64,000 nt of DNA from Marinobacter sp. ELB17. Its GTDB lineage: Bacteria > Pseudomonadota > Gammaproteobacteria > Pseudomonadales > Oleiphilaceae. A program made the translations under genes and the position numbers. Positions 38,753 to 48,813 of the stretch are shown piece by piece (position 1 is the stretch's first letter; the number at the start of each line of letters is the position of its first letter). Below the pieces are notes generated by a model, which was not told the origin of the DNA, did no database searches, and worked only from the letters and a program-made list of their open reading frames with translations. The stretch spans positions 124,001 to 188,000 of the forward strand of contig NZ_AAXY01000003.1 in assembly GCF_000169375.1 (NCBI RefSeq), read 5' to 3'.

Positions 38753-39098
38753 TCAAAGACAAAGACAAAGACAAAAACAAAAACAACTCCACCCCCCGTC
38801 AAGCTGCTCCTTCACCAACCGCCACTCCGGCATAAATCGATCCAGGAGTCCATAGAACCGCGGGCTGTGGTTATGCTCCACCAGGTGATAAAGCTCGTGG
38901 AGCAGCACGTAGTCGATGGCCTGAGTCGTTGCTTTGATCAGATCTGGATTCAGAAGCGCCGTACCTTCCGGTGAGCAACTGCCCCACTGTGTTTGCGTTC
39001 CCAGCATTCGCCAAGCTGGCGCCTTCGTTGTTCACGGCAGGGTGTCGACCATCAGATCCAATCGACGCTGGAACGCATCTTCGGCCTGGCACCACTGA
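38753..39098 (-). pseudogene. YgjP-type metallopeptidase, degraded and truncated
   Basis: The C-terminal part reads TQTQWGSCSPEGTALLNPDL, then the zinc motif HELYHLVEHNHSPRFYGLL. Upstream residues are found in two other frames (FQRRLDLMVDTLP; NNEGAS), so the 5' part is frameshifted, and it is cut at 39098 by the Tn3-family element. Genes of this family often sit beside type I hsdR. The C-terminus ends in an unusual CFCFCLCLCL tail from a short repeat. Confidence 0.75.
38756..38785 (+). repeat. Hexanucleotide tandem repeat (aaagac/aaaaac)
   Basis: Five units of aaagac and aaaaac in a row at the 3' end of the YgjP remnant, translating into alternating Cys/Phe/Leu on the minus strand. A slippage-prone tract. 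Confidence 0.75.
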
Positions 39099-39174
39099 GG
39101 GGTTCTGGGGACATTCCGTCCTAATGTAACACTTATCGCTACAGCCCTTGCCTCATAGGGTGTCCAGAGGTGTC

Positions 39175-41508
39175 TTAATTTTCATTTTGCACGATTGATT
39201 GCATAATCTCATCCAAGTCGAGCGGATTTTGTTCAAAGCTGAAGCTGTAGGTCCCGTTCAAATTGATATTATGCCAGGCCACTGGTGAAACCTGCTTGAT
39301 AATTTCGAGCTTCTTATCGTCACCTTCCTCTTCAAAATACTCGAGTAATCGCGTCAGTATCAGCGAGTTAAAATAAATAATGGCGTTGGTTAATAGCCTC
39401 GCACATTCATTCCACAAGACGATTTCATCGTCTGATTTCCCTCTGAAACGATTACCATTCACATGAGCAATGGCACGGCGTAGTTGATGATAAGCCTCTC
39501 CGCGATTCAATGCTCGCTGCACATAAGTTCTTAAGCTGGCATCATCAATATAGTCCAGTAAGTACATGGCCTTGAGCATACGGTTGTACTCAGTTAAAGC
39601 TTTCAGCAAGGGATGGTTTTGACTATAGCCGGAAAGCTTTCTAACAAGTGTTGCCTGCGTTATCGTCTTTTGCTGCAGCGATACAATAATGCGTTGAATA
39701 GTATCCCACTCATCGATAATTAGTGCTGTATTGATAGGCTTTTTCAATGAGAGCGTCGCCTTATTATCTTCTCCCTCACTTACATCAAATAAGTCTGATA
39801 TCACCGTTCCAAACTGAGCATAGCGCGGTGCAAAGGTATAGCCAAACAGGTCCAGCAAGGCAAAGTTCACATGATTAACCCCGTGCGTATCCGTTGATAA
39901 TATATCCGGCTTAATTTCAGAGGTGTTGTTATGAAGCAAGTCCAAAATAAAGTGTGATTCATGTTCATTAGCACCGATAATTCGGGCATTCAATGCTACA
40001 TGATTGGCAATCAGGTTCATCGATGTCAGTCCTTTGTTTGTGCCAAAATATTTCGATGAATAGCGGGTTTTAAATGTCTCTAACCGTGATTCGAATTTCT
40101 GCCCATCGGCACTCGCATGAATGAGTCCTTCCTGGATATTGTAATGTTTGAAGATTGATAATTTCGCTGTCGCATCGTTAATGGCATCATTGCCGAGGTT
40201 TAGCGTTTCAGGTCGCAAATAATTGGCTTGCACTGTGCGTAGGTGTTCATATGACCGATCAGAGATACTGGCCATGCCATGCAAGCCGTAATAAGTTCCA
40301 TTGCCAATGACTGCTGCCAGCAAATCATTCAAATGATCGCTCTGGCCGGACTGTATCTGACGAACATGCTCAAAGTGCTTTAAAAAGCCTGTCTCCTGAT
40401 GAACGAAGCGCAATACGTCAGCAACGTTGATGGGTTCCATGCGATCAAAAAAAGGATTGTTTAGAGCAGTTTTAGCACCGGAATACGGAAGCCGCCATTG
40501 GGTTTTACCCGAACGATTACGCAATATCACATTTCGATTGTCGCCGTCATCAATACGTTGGCAGACCCGCTGCAGCTTATCGGTCATCTCTTGTTCCATT
40601 GACTTGACCAGCTGGGCAGGCTCGGTATTCATACTGCCTAACATGGAATCTTTGAGCAATTTGTCTTTCTCAGCCCAAGGGATATCCCCAACCAGATCAT
40701 CGTGTAATGCGCGATATTTTATGGCTGTGGGTATAAAAAGTTTGCCATCCAGCTTATTTTGGGCCGCTAAATACAGCATAATCTCGTAACGTTCAGAGAG
40801 TACCTTGTTATCCGCATCGATCACATAAAATTGATGTTTGGATGAAATTAATCGCCGGTCTGTAGACGCCAATTCCCCGGTATCTAACAACTCCTTTTGC
40901 ATTCCATTTAATTGTGCAGCTAATGCCTGTGTATTGCCTGACCCTTCAAACGTCAGACATAAAAAGATGGGGCGTATTATGTGTTGAATCAGCTCATTGT
41001 TCTTATCATAAAATTCCCAGATGTAATCATTGTTCGTACGTTTTTGTTTTTTTAGATACAGGCACAGTAATTCAATTTCCCGTGCTCCAAGCAAGTCTTG
41101 TACCCGTTTTTTTATTTGTCTAAATGACACTTGGTCATCAATTGTATCGTCAATAAAAAAGTATAATAGTTCAGCGGCTTTGCTAATATTTGCTGCTGCA
41201 CCTTCCCAGTCTTTATAGGCCATTTCCTTGGCATGCGCTTTGGCTTTTTCACGCAATTTTCGAACGTGGTAGATAAATCCATCGGCCAGACGTTCAATAT
41301 TGATTTGCGCCCTCTCCTGAAGGTAACAAAGTAAATAAAGCTGCTGCGTGACTCGGTAAAAGCGTTTAAGCTTGGTAATAGAGTAGTAATCAACCATCGT
41401 CGCATAATGCAGTTGGTTTTTTTGCGATAGTGACAAAGCAGATACCACCTGATTTACTTCATTCATCCAAGTCTGAATCAGCTTATTCACGTTCAACTCT
41501 TTCTCCAA
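39175..41508 (-). pseudogene. tnpA: Tn3-family transposase, main C-terminal part
   Basis: 777 residues covering the DDE_Tnp_Tn3 domain: HASADGQKFESRLETFKTRY (catalytic Asp), LLDLFGYTFAPR, and NRGEAYHQLRRAIAHVNGN (catalytic Glu region). It lacks the N-terminal DUF4158 domain, which is in a separate overlapping frame at 41493-42176. The two together give the roughly 1000 residues of a full TnpA. Confidence 0.88.
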
Positions 41509-42176
41509 CTCTGAAACATAAAACTTTTCGCAGCCTGCTTAAGTTCTTTGACCGTTAGTGTACTTTCTCCATCGACTAAATCCGCCAGTTTCTCAGCCAA
41601 ATCAGCAGATATAGTTGCTTTTAATGTGTCAGAAAGTCGCTTACGCTCCTGCTTGATTACCTGACTTATAATCCGTTGAAGTACAGTATATTTTGGAATA
41701 GCTATATGATTCCGAGCCAGATATTCGGTACAGGCATCAAATAAAAAGCGTGGTTCTATCCAGGATTTAGCAACCTTTTGTAAATAGCTAATGAGAGGTT
41801 CCTGATGTTGCTTTGCATCCCATGTTTTAAAACCCTGCAGGTTGAGAATCTTGTCGTAGATACGTGCCTTTTGCATACGACTAACACTAAAGCGAGGAAC
41901 TTTAAATTTAGCGAAATATTCTTCAGCAATAAAGGTTAGATCTTCCTGCAATTCCTTGTAAGGCGGGTTGTGTTGGATCGGTTTGATTTTAAAATAACCG
42001 AGAAGTGCTATGGCATAGCATTTATGATTGCGATTCCTGATGGATTTAATAACGTCCTGTTCCGGGTCATTCAGTGCAAAACTGACACGTTTTCCTTCAA
42101 GCGAGAGACTGGGAATGCCATATAGGTCGTTAATTTCAGCTTCGTGAAGTATGGTCAGGCGTTCTTTATAAGACAT
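41493..42176 (-). pseudogene. tnpA: Tn3-family transposase, N-terminal DUF4158 part
   Basis: 227 residues beginning MSYKERLTILHEAEINDLYG, the DUF4158 DNA-binding domain that recognises the inverted repeats. The frame ends in SFMFQSWRKS within a 16-bp overlap, where the next frame (LEKELNVNK) takes over. One frameshift in agagttggagaaagag would explain the split; a programmed shift cannot be ruled out. Confidence 0.85.
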
Positions 42177-42382
42177 GGGCTTCTCGCGAAACCTGGAATA
42201 CTACTATAAACTGGATATTACAGCGATTTTGAAAATTAAGGTGCCTCTGGATGCCTTATGACAGTTGGGCTGTAGCGATAAGTGTTACATTAGGACGGAA
42301 TGTCCCCAGAACCCCATAATGCGACACCCGGCGCAGCCAATCCGGTATTGTTCCCAAACTGATAGCCCATACGGAGTTCGCT

Positions 42383-43168
42383 TTGACAGGCCCAAATCCC
42401 ACACATAAACAGACCACAACAGCCGCTGCTCGCGAGTGGCAGGCATTCTGGCTGGCCGTCGGATTTTTAACCCGCATACCCATGCTGGTATCGATTGATT
42501 ATTCCCAAAAACTGATGAATCAGTGCAGCGTGTACTTTCCACTCGTCGGTTTGTTGCTGGGCGCTTTGTACGTCGGATTGTTTGCCCTATTGGGGCTGTT
42601 CTGCAGCCCGCTGGTCAGCATTCTGCTGGTGCTGTGTTTTCATCTGTTCATTACCGGCGCTTTTCACGAAGACGGGCTAGCGGATAGCGTGGACGCGTTT
42701 GGCGGCGGCTATACCGTTGAAAAGCGACTGGAAATCATGAAAGATAGCCGCATTGGCACCTATGGCACGGTTGCGCTTGTGCTTGCGTTAGCGCTCAAAG
42801 TCGCCCTGCTGGTGGAGAGCCATCACATCATGCTGGCGCTACTTCTGGCACCGGCTATCAGCCGGCAAACGCCACTTTTGTTGATGTCATTCCTGAACTA
42901 CGTGACCGATCCCGACATCAGCAAAAGCAAGCCGGTCGCGGAGGGTTTTTCCCGCCGGAGGCTCTGGTACAGCAGTGGGTTTACCCTGCTGGTGGCATTG
43001 GTGTTCAGCGCCTGGTTACCAGGCTTGTGGCTGCTGGCACCGCTCGCGGTGGCTGGGATTGCTCTGCTGTGGGGTTGGTATCTGAAGCGCCAGCTGGGCG
43101 GCTATACCGGCGATGCGCTGGGGGCCAGCGTGGTATTTTGTGAACTGGTGTTGCTATTGGGGATGTGA
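42383..43168 (+). CDS. cobS: Adenosylcobinamide-GDP ribazoletransferase CobS
   Basis: CobS joins adenosylcobinamide-GDP to alpha-ribazole in the last steps of cobalamin assembly. This 261-aa membrane protein shows FWLAVGFLTRIP at the start, FHEDGLADSVDAFGGG (metal-binding motif) at about 90-106, MKDSRIGTYGT, and several hydrophobic helices. A TTG start at 42383 has cggag six bases before it, and a stop (42317-42319) precedes it in frame. The Tn3-family element ends only 67 bp upstream, so the former operon partners have been cut away. Confidence 0.9.
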   Translation: MTGPNPTHKQTTTAAAREWQAFWLAVGFLTRIPMLVSIDYSQKLMNQCSVYFPLVGLLLGALYVGLFALLGLFCSPLVSILLVLCFHLFITGAFHEDGLADSVDAFGGGYTVEKRLEIMKDSRIGTYGTVALVLALALKVALLVESHHIMLALLLAPAISRQTPLLLMSFLNYVTDPDISKSKPVAEGFSRRRLWYSSGFTLLVALVFSAWLPGLWLLAPLAVAGIALLWGWYLKRQLGGYTGDALGASVVFCELVLLLGM

Positions 43169-43248
43169 ACACCGCATTGACTCCCAATATCACGCCCTTA
43201 TAGTAGAATGACTTTTAACAGGGACAAGAGAAAGGAATCAACTAACCT

Positions 43249-44001
43249 GTGTCGCCTCCAGAAAAATCCGTCGTCGAGATAGTCGAGGTTATCCGTCGCT
43301 CAGAGCAAGGTGTGACTCATCCATTTATTTGTCGGGGTGACGACGATAATTCGTATTTCGTAAAAGGGGTTGGTGCAGGCAGAGACAGTCAGATCAAGGA
43401 ATGGATCGCGGGCAATCTTGCGCTAACCTTTGGTATACCCGTAGCGCCATTTAGCATCGTTTACGTGCCTGAAGAATTAATCGAATTACTTTCAGTCGAA
43501 CATGCTCGTGATCTTGGTACTGGGCCAGCTTTCGGCTCAGTTGAGCAAATGGTGACGGAATTGTCGTACTCTCAAATTAGCAGCATCTGCCCGGAGGTTA
43601 GGCGCGCCGTCCTGTTTTTTGACTGGTGGATTTTCAATGCAGATCGCATGCTGACAGAGAGCGGGGGAAATCCGAACCTTTTTTGGGGGCCCGATACCCA
43701 GCGCTTAGTGGTCATTGATCATAACCAAGCTTTTGATTCAGAGTTCTCTAACGAAGATTTCTTTAAACTTCATATATTTAAAGATTGCGCACCGGGTATC
43801 TTCGATGACTTATTAGAACGAGACCACTATACTTTGAGAGCAGAGCAGGCTCTTCACAACTGGCAGTCCATTGTGAATCGTATTCCAGAAGAATGGCTTT
43901 ATAGCGACCAGGAAATGACGATGAAAACCAACCTGAACCTGGACTTACTGCTTGAAAATCTTCAACGCTTTAACAACGGTGATTTCTGGAGCAGGAAATG
44001 A
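43249..44001 (+). CDS. HipA-like kinase domain protein
   Basis: This 250-aa protein starts at a GTG behind aaagga. It has the minimal HipA kinase fold: the nucleotide loop region HPFICRGDDDNSYFVKG with Lys, catalytic NADRMLTE(S)GGNPNLFW and the metal motif VVIDHNQAFD. No HipB-like partner is adjacent. Instead a DUF3037 gene overlaps by 4 bp, a pairing seen repeatedly in bacterial genomes and suspected of toxin-antitoxin or defence function. Confidence 0.8.
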   Translation: MSPPEKSVVEIVEVIRRSEQGVTHPFICRGDDDNSYFVKGVGAGRDSQIKEWIAGNLALTFGIPVAPFSIVYVPEELIELLSVEHARDLGTGPAFGSVEQMVTELSYSQISSICPEVRRAVLFFDWWIFNADRMLTESGGNPNLFWGPDTQRLVVIDHNQAFDSEFSNEDFFKLHIFKDCAPGIFDDLLERDHYTLRAEQALHNWQSIVNRIPEEWLYSDQEMTMKTNLNLDLLLENLQRFNNGDFWSRK

Positions 44002-44846
44002 CTAGGTTCGCTTGTCAATACGCCATAGTGCGATTTATGCCTTACATCGAAACCGGCGAGTTTGCCAATGTTGGTGTATTGTTGTGGATACCAAAAACAC
44101 GCCACTTGAGCTTCAAATTATTGCGTCGAAAATACGCCCGGATTACCCAGTTTTTTGAAGAGCTGGACAAAGCCGTTTACCTGAAAACCATGGCTAATAT
44201 AGAGGCAGAACTGTTTAGAATTCAAAGCATGCTGCTTCACAACACAACCACCGAGTTTAGTGGTCACGGTATGGAATACGGCTTCCATAAAGGCATCTTC
44301 GACGAGCTGATTCGTCCCAGAGAAACCATCGCGCGATTCAGCGAGCGGCGCAGCATTCTTTCTGAAGATCCACAAAAAACCCTGCAAGAGTTATTCAACT
44401 ATTACGTTGGCCGGAACTTTGTAACTAGGGAATACCAGGAAACTATTCTGGAAAAAGGTATCAAAAAACTACTTGAACAAAGCAACCTGGCTCGCCACTT
44501 TTCAAAACGGAAGGTTGAAGATCACCTATACAGCGTCACATTCCCCTTTGTCGAACAAGACGACGACAAAGCGACTAAGGTTATAAAACCGCTATTTCTC
44601 GGGCAAGCGGATTCTACAGCGATTATTGAGCACGGCGATCACTGGAAGCTCAAGGTGAACCAGCTGAGGAAACGTAACTTGCTTCATGGCCCGGTTTTGT
44701 TCCCGGTTAAAGGGCCTGAAGACGTTTCCTCTGCAGACATCAGGTTCCAGGCATTCGAAGAAGCGCGGGATTCTCTGGCAGACGATGCCATTGAGGTAGT
44801 GCTATACACTGAAAAAGCCAAAATTCTGGAGTTCGCCGCTCATTAG
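43998..44846 (+). CDS. DUF3037 domain protein
   Basis: This 282-aa protein has the DUF3037 start CQYAIVRFMPYIETGEFANVG, followed by VGVLLW and a basic helix (RRKYARITQFF). No known catalytic motif. The ATG overlaps the HipA-like stop (ATGA), so the two are translationally coupled. Convergent with hsdR, 15 bp away. Confidence 0.78.
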   Translation: MTRFACQYAIVRFMPYIETGEFANVGVLLWIPKTRHLSFKLLRRKYARITQFFEELDKAVYLKTMANIEAELFRIQSMLLHNTTTEFSGHGMEYGFHKGIFDELIRPRETIARFSERRSILSEDPQKTLQELFNYYVGRNFVTREYQETILEKGIKKLLEQSNLARHFSKRKVEDHLYSVTFPFVEQDDDKATKVIKPLFLGQADSTAIIEHGDHWKLKVNQLRKRNLLHGPVLFPVKGPEDVSSADIRFQAFEEARDSLADDAIEVVLYTEKAKILEFAAH

Positions 44847-44861
44847 TCGTTAAGCGCCACT

Positions 44862-47800
44862 TCAAGCTCCGCTGCTGGCCTGGTTTTGTTTGGAATACTG
44901 TTTAAAATTTTCCGCCTGCTCAAAAACCTCTTTGTACACCTCATCACGGTCTACCGGCGGGTAGCCGTGTTTTGCCAGCAGCAGAATCAGGCCAACTTTT
45001 AATTCCGCCTTGATGTCCTCGCGCTGGTTCCAATCGGTGTACTTCACCTTTTCCTGCACCACCACTTTCACCGCTTTCGCCAAAGGTAACAGCTTGTCTT
45101 CGGCATAGCTGAAGTCGTACTTGATGGCCAGATCTTTCAAAATGTCGTAAAAGGCTTTCTCTTCAAGATCAATGCCCAGTTCCTCAAAAGAACCGAGTTC
45201 CTGCTTCAGCGCCTGAATCAAATCCATGTAGCGGTCGATGATGGTGTCGGTGAAATCTTCCAGAACATGGCTGACTAACACATCGTCTTCCTTGCGCTCG
45301 TTGTAGTGCTCCACCAAGGCTTTGAGTTTCTTAGAAAAATCCACGCCCTTGGTTTTATTTACCTTTTTGAAGTCATCAATGGCTTTTGCCAACAACTGTT
45401 GTAGCAGCTTGATTTTGGTATTCGGTAGTTTGATCTTGTCGATTTTGGCCAGGTAATCGTCATCAAAAATGTCAGTTTCGCCCTGGCTCTCGCTGCCCAT
45501 TTTGAAAATCTCTTCCACACCGTCACTTTTCAGCGCTTCGGCGACCATCTGCCGCACCTTGGCATTCATCTGAGCGCTGTCTGGCGCATTGCCACGGGTC
45601 AGTTTGAACACAATGGCGCGCACCGCCAGGTAAAAATGAATCTGGTCACGCTCACCCTGGCTAACACTCTCCGAGCCGCTGCAAATGTCGTAAGCCGCTT
45701 TCAGGCGCTTCACCAGATGCATAAAACGTTTTTCAAACTTGTCGGTGGTCTGGGCAAACTCGGCCGCTCTGTTCAGGCAGTGCAGCTGCTCCAAGGGGCT
45801 GCCGTGGTAATAGGGTTGGCTGTCGAACGGGTGAAACAGTTTGTCGAGCAGGTCGAGGTGGTCTTTCACCACCACAATGGACTGATTGATCTCTTCAATA
45901 TTCTGCTGATCCGCTTTGTTGTAGTGCGCCAGTGCCAGATTCATCTGCTTTTTGATGCCAATGTAATCCACCACCAGGCCCTTATCCTTGCCCTCAAACT
46001 TACGGTTGACCCGGGAAATGGTCTGGATCAGGTTGTGGCGTTGAATGGGCTTATCAATGTACAAGGTGTCCAGAAACGGCACATCGAACCCGGTCAGCCA
46101 CATATCCACCACAATGGCGATTTTGAAGTTGGATGTGGCGTCTTTGAACTGAGTGGCCAGATCCTTGCGGTAGTCTTTGCTGCCCAGCAGGTCGTAAAGC
46201 TCTTTTTCGTCATCCTGGCCCCGAGTCATGATCATTTTGACCCGCTCCAGAGGTTTGAGCGCCTTTCTTGCCTGGTCGCTCAAATCTGTTCCAGCTTCAC
46301 ACACCAGTACATCGTTCCAATGGGGCCGCAAGGCAATCACTTCCTGAAACAACGCCCAGGCAATATCCCGTTTGCTGCACACAAACATCGCCTTGCCCTT
46401 AACCGATGACCCCTCTTCCACTCGCCGATCATAATGGTTCACAAAATCCAGCGCCAAAGCCCGCAGTCGGTCCGGGTCGCCCAGAATGGCGTTCATCTGC
46501 ACGCTGGCCTTCTTGCTTTCCTCAATCTGATAATCACTGGCGCCGTCGTCGGCACAGCGCGCGTAATAGGCTTCAATTTCTTCCAGCTTGCCGTTATCCA
46601 GAATTACCTTGGCCGCACGGCCTTCGTACACAATGCGCACGGTGATCTCGTCGTGCACCGATTCGGTCATGGTGTAGCTGTCCACCACCTCGCCAAACAC
46701 ATCCAGCGTGGCATCAATGGGGGTACCGGTGAAGCCTACGTAGGTTGCGTTGGGCAAAGAGTCGTGCAGGTATTTGGCGAAGCCGTAGGTGCGCTGCACG
46801 CCTTTCTCGGTTACGCGTACTTTCTGATCCAGGTTGATCTGGCTGCGGTGAGCCTCGTCGGAAATCACAATAACGTTGGTGCGGTCCGTGAGTAATTGGG
46901 TGTCTTCAGTGAATTTATGAATGGTGGTCAGAAACACCCCGCCACTGCTGCGGCCCTTGAGCAGCTCGCGCAAATTGGCACGACTTTCCACACTCACAAC
47001 GGCTTGGTCGCCAACGTAGTTTTTGGCGTTGGTAAACTCGCGGGACAATTGATCGTCCAAATCGGTGCGGTCGGTAATCAGCACAAGCGTAGGGCTTTCG
47101 AAAGCCAGGCTTTTCATCAGCAAGCGCGCCAGAAACAGCATGGTAAAGCTCTTGCCGCAGCCGGTTGCGCCAAAGTAGGTGCCGCCCTTGCCGTCGCCTT
47201 CAGGCTTTCGGTGTTGCAAAATATTGGCATACAGCTTATTCGCGGCGTAAAACTGCGGGTAACGACACACCACTTTTACTTCCTGCTTGGACACATCCGG
47301 AAAGTAAATAAAGTGACGAATCACCTGGCGCAGCCGATCCTGATTGAATAGGCCCTCAATCATGGTGTGCAGGCTATTGATGCCATCCTGCCCAATGGTT
47401 TCGTTGCCGGTTACCTTGCGCCAGGTATAGAAAAACTCATAAGGCGCAAACAACGAGCTCATCTTGCTGTTGACCCCGTCGCTGATCACGCACAAGGCGT
47501 TGTACTTCATCAACTGGGGAATGTCCCGGGCATAGCGGGTGGTCAGTTGCTCGTAAGCATTGTGAATGGTGGCCTCTTCCCGCACTGCACTCTTGAACTC
47601 GAACACCACCAGCGGCAGGCCGTTTATATAAAGAATCGCATCGGGAATGCGCTTCTCGCTGCCGGTGATCTCCATTTGATTCACCAGCTTGTAAATATTC
47701 CGCGGGCCACCGTAGTTTTCCGGCACTTCCGCCGCCAGCGTGAGCACTTCCCCCTCACGGGGCAGCCGCATCTCGGCCAGACCCTGGTAATCAATCAGTT

Positions 47801-48113
47801 GGATATACAGATCTTTGCGGCTACGGTCTTCCCGTTTCAACAAGAAGCCGTCCGCGACCATTTTATGAATGGTTTTGTTGGATTCGTACAAATCCAATGC
47901 AGGCAGGCTTTCCAACCGGCGAATAATTGAAGCAATCTCCGCCCCGGTAATGTGATCAGCTGCGTAACGCTGTGTCAGAAACGCTGCTAAATCGGGTTTA
48001 ATCAGCACATCGGAAGGTTCACGTACCAGCGAAGAACCGACGCAATGGGGGTAACCCTGAGCCTGCAGCAGTTCGATGATGGCTTGTTCCAGCCGTGCCT
48101 CATTAAAGCCCAT
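44862..48113 (-). CDS. hsdR: Type I restriction endonuclease subunit HsdR
   Basis: HsdR (1083 aa) is the translocating nuclease of the second type I system. It shows the N-terminal nuclease motif with VVFEFKSAV (ExK) near residue 180, helicase Walker A GATGCGKS near 325, DEAH in VISDEAHRS near 420, FTGTPI, and later RecA2 motifs (DMWLTGFDVP, QTISRVNR). The C-terminal helical region binds the HsdM/HsdS core. Frame intact. It follows higA by 35 bp, so transcription may come from the upstream toxin-antitoxin promoters. Confidence 0.95.
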   Translation of the reverse strand: MGFNEARLEQAIIELLQAQGYPHCVGSSLVREPSDVLIKPDLAAFLTQRYAADHITGAEIASIIRRLESLPALDLYESNKTIHKMVADGFLLKREDRSRKDLYIQLIDYQGLAEMRLPREGEVLTLAAEVPENYGGPRNIYKLVNQMEITGSEKRIPDAILYINGLPLVVFEFKSAVREEATIHNAYEQLTTRYARDIPQLMKYNALCVISDGVNSKMSSLFAPYEFFYTWRKVTGNETIGQDGINSLHTMIEGLFNQDRLRQVIRHFIYFPDVSKQEVKVVCRYPQFYAANKLYANILQHRKPEGDGKGGTYFGATGCGKSFTMLFLARLLMKSLAFESPTLVLITDRTDLDDQLSREFTNAKNYVGDQAVVSVESRANLRELLKGRSSGGVFLTTIHKFTEDTQLLTDRTNVIVISDEAHRSQINLDQKVRVTEKGVQRTYGFAKYLHDSLPNATYVGFTGTPIDATLDVFGEVVDSYTMTESVHDEITVRIVYEGRAAKVILDNGKLEEIEAYYARCADDGASDYQIEESKKASVQMNAILGDPDRLRALALDFVNHYDRRVEEGSSVKGKAMFVCSKRDIAWALFQEVIALRPHWNDVLVCEAGTDLSDQARKALKPLERVKMIMTRGQDDEKELYDLLGSKDYRKDLATQFKDATSNFKIAIVVDMWLTGFDVPFLDTLYIDKPIQRHNLIQTISRVNRKFEGKDKGLVVDYIGIKKQMNLALAHYNKADQQNIEEINQSIVVVKDHLDLLDKLFHPFDSQPYYHGSPLEQLHCLNRAAEFAQTTDKFEKRFMHLVKRLKAAYDICSGSESVSQGERDQIHFYLAVRAIVFKLTRGNAPDSAQMNAKVRQMVAEALKSDGVEEIFKMGSESQGETDIFDDDYLAKIDKIKLPNTKIKLLQQLLAKAIDDFKKVNKTKGVDFSKKLKALVEHYNERKEDDVLVSHVLEDFTDTIIDRYMDLIQALKQELGSFEELGIDLEEKAFYDILKDLAIKYDFSYAEDKLLPLAKAVKVVVQEKVKYTDWNQREDIKAELKVGLILLLAKHGYPPVDRDEVYKEVFEQAENFKQYSKQNQASSGA

Positions 48114-48148
48114 TATTTACTCCGTGAAATTAACTCATTACCACGCGA

Positions 48149-48469
48149 CTAAGCCGCCACCACAGAAACACGTCCTGGTGTTACCGTATGGCGGTCGGAA
48201 CCGATGACAATCTGCACGTCTCGGCCCAGACGCGTGAGGCAGTCCAGCATTTTTGTTTCACTGATACCCCGAAACTTGCCATTTAACAAATTTGAAAGCT
48301 TCGGCTGGCTCAGATCCAAAATCTTGCAGGCCTCCGTCTGTGTCCATTGCTTAGCGCTGATAATGTTGCGAATTTGTGTCGCCAGCTGTGCTTTTATCAG
48401 CATTTCATCTGCATTGGTAAAGCCCAGATCTGTATAGACGTTGGTGCTTCCTTCTTCAATCATGGTCAC
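48149..48469 (-). CDS. higA: HigA-like XRE antitoxin
   Basis: This 106-aa protein has a helix-turn-helix of the HigA/HTH_37 type (WTQTEACKILDLSQPKLSNLLNGKF). It normally binds its toxin and represses the operon. It overlaps the higB frame by 14 bp, in the higB-higA order. Apparently intact, although the toxin is not. Confidence 0.85.
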   Translation of the reverse strand: MTMIEEGSTNVYTDLGFTNADEMLIKAQLATQIRNIISAKQWTQTEACKILDLSQPKLSNLLNGKFRGISETKMLDCLTRLGRDVQIVIGSDRHTVTPGRVSVVAA

Positions 48470-48692
48470 TTTTCACCCCCTCGGCGTGTTCTTTCGCCGC
48501 TTTGCTACGCTCCACCACCTCCAGAACTCCTGCCCCACCAAACCCCTTTAAGGGCCTGGCTTTGTCGTGCTTTTCGCCGGCCTGCACCAGATGCAGAGCA
48601 AAGCCGAATACGTCTTGTACATCATTTGGCATGGCCACCAGGTCTTTTTTGGCTGATCCGATCCACATTAATTTTTTTGGTTGTGAGTTCAT
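48456..48692 (-). pseudogene. higB: HigB/Gp49-like toxin with internal deletion
   Basis: 78 residues against 110-120 for the family. The N-terminal half is normal (KKLMWIGSAKKDLVAMPNDV, then RPLKGFGGAGVLEVVE). It jumps directly to RSKAAKEHAEGVKSDHD, which matches only the extreme C-terminus. The central strands carrying the nuclease site are missing, an in-frame loss of roughly 40-50 codons. Expected to be inactive. Confidence 0.75.
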
Positions 48693-48697
48693 GAAAA

Positions 48698-48717
48698 CTA
48701 TACCTATTTTGGTATAG
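48698..48717. promoter_or_regulatory. Inverted repeat operator upstream of higBA
   Basis: ctatacc-tatttt-ggtatag, 7-bp arms, lies 6 bp ahead of the higB start codon. This is where a HigA dimer would autoregulate. Confidence 0.6.
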
Positions 48718-48813
48718 CTTGCAAGGCGGTTTTTATTGGATTGTCAGACGTGTGGTGGCTTTCTGCTGACAGCGAAGTAAAAGTTGTCCGCCTTCAATTA
48801 ATTACTACATGAA

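Larger units (their letters stand above)
39099..42315 (-). mobile_element. Tn3-family IS-like element with 49-bp perfect inverted repeats
   Basis: Both ends begin ggggttctggggacattccg and match for 49 bp (39099-39147 and 42267-42315). Length 3217 bp. It contains only a split transposase and no resolvase, comparable in plan to IS1071. The 5-bp flanks (actga and ataat) differ, so no target duplication marks a simple insertion. Confidence 0.9.

Noticed and set aside
45636..47930. Long + strand frames opposite hsdR
   Set aside because: Antisense shadows of the well-supported hsdR gene.
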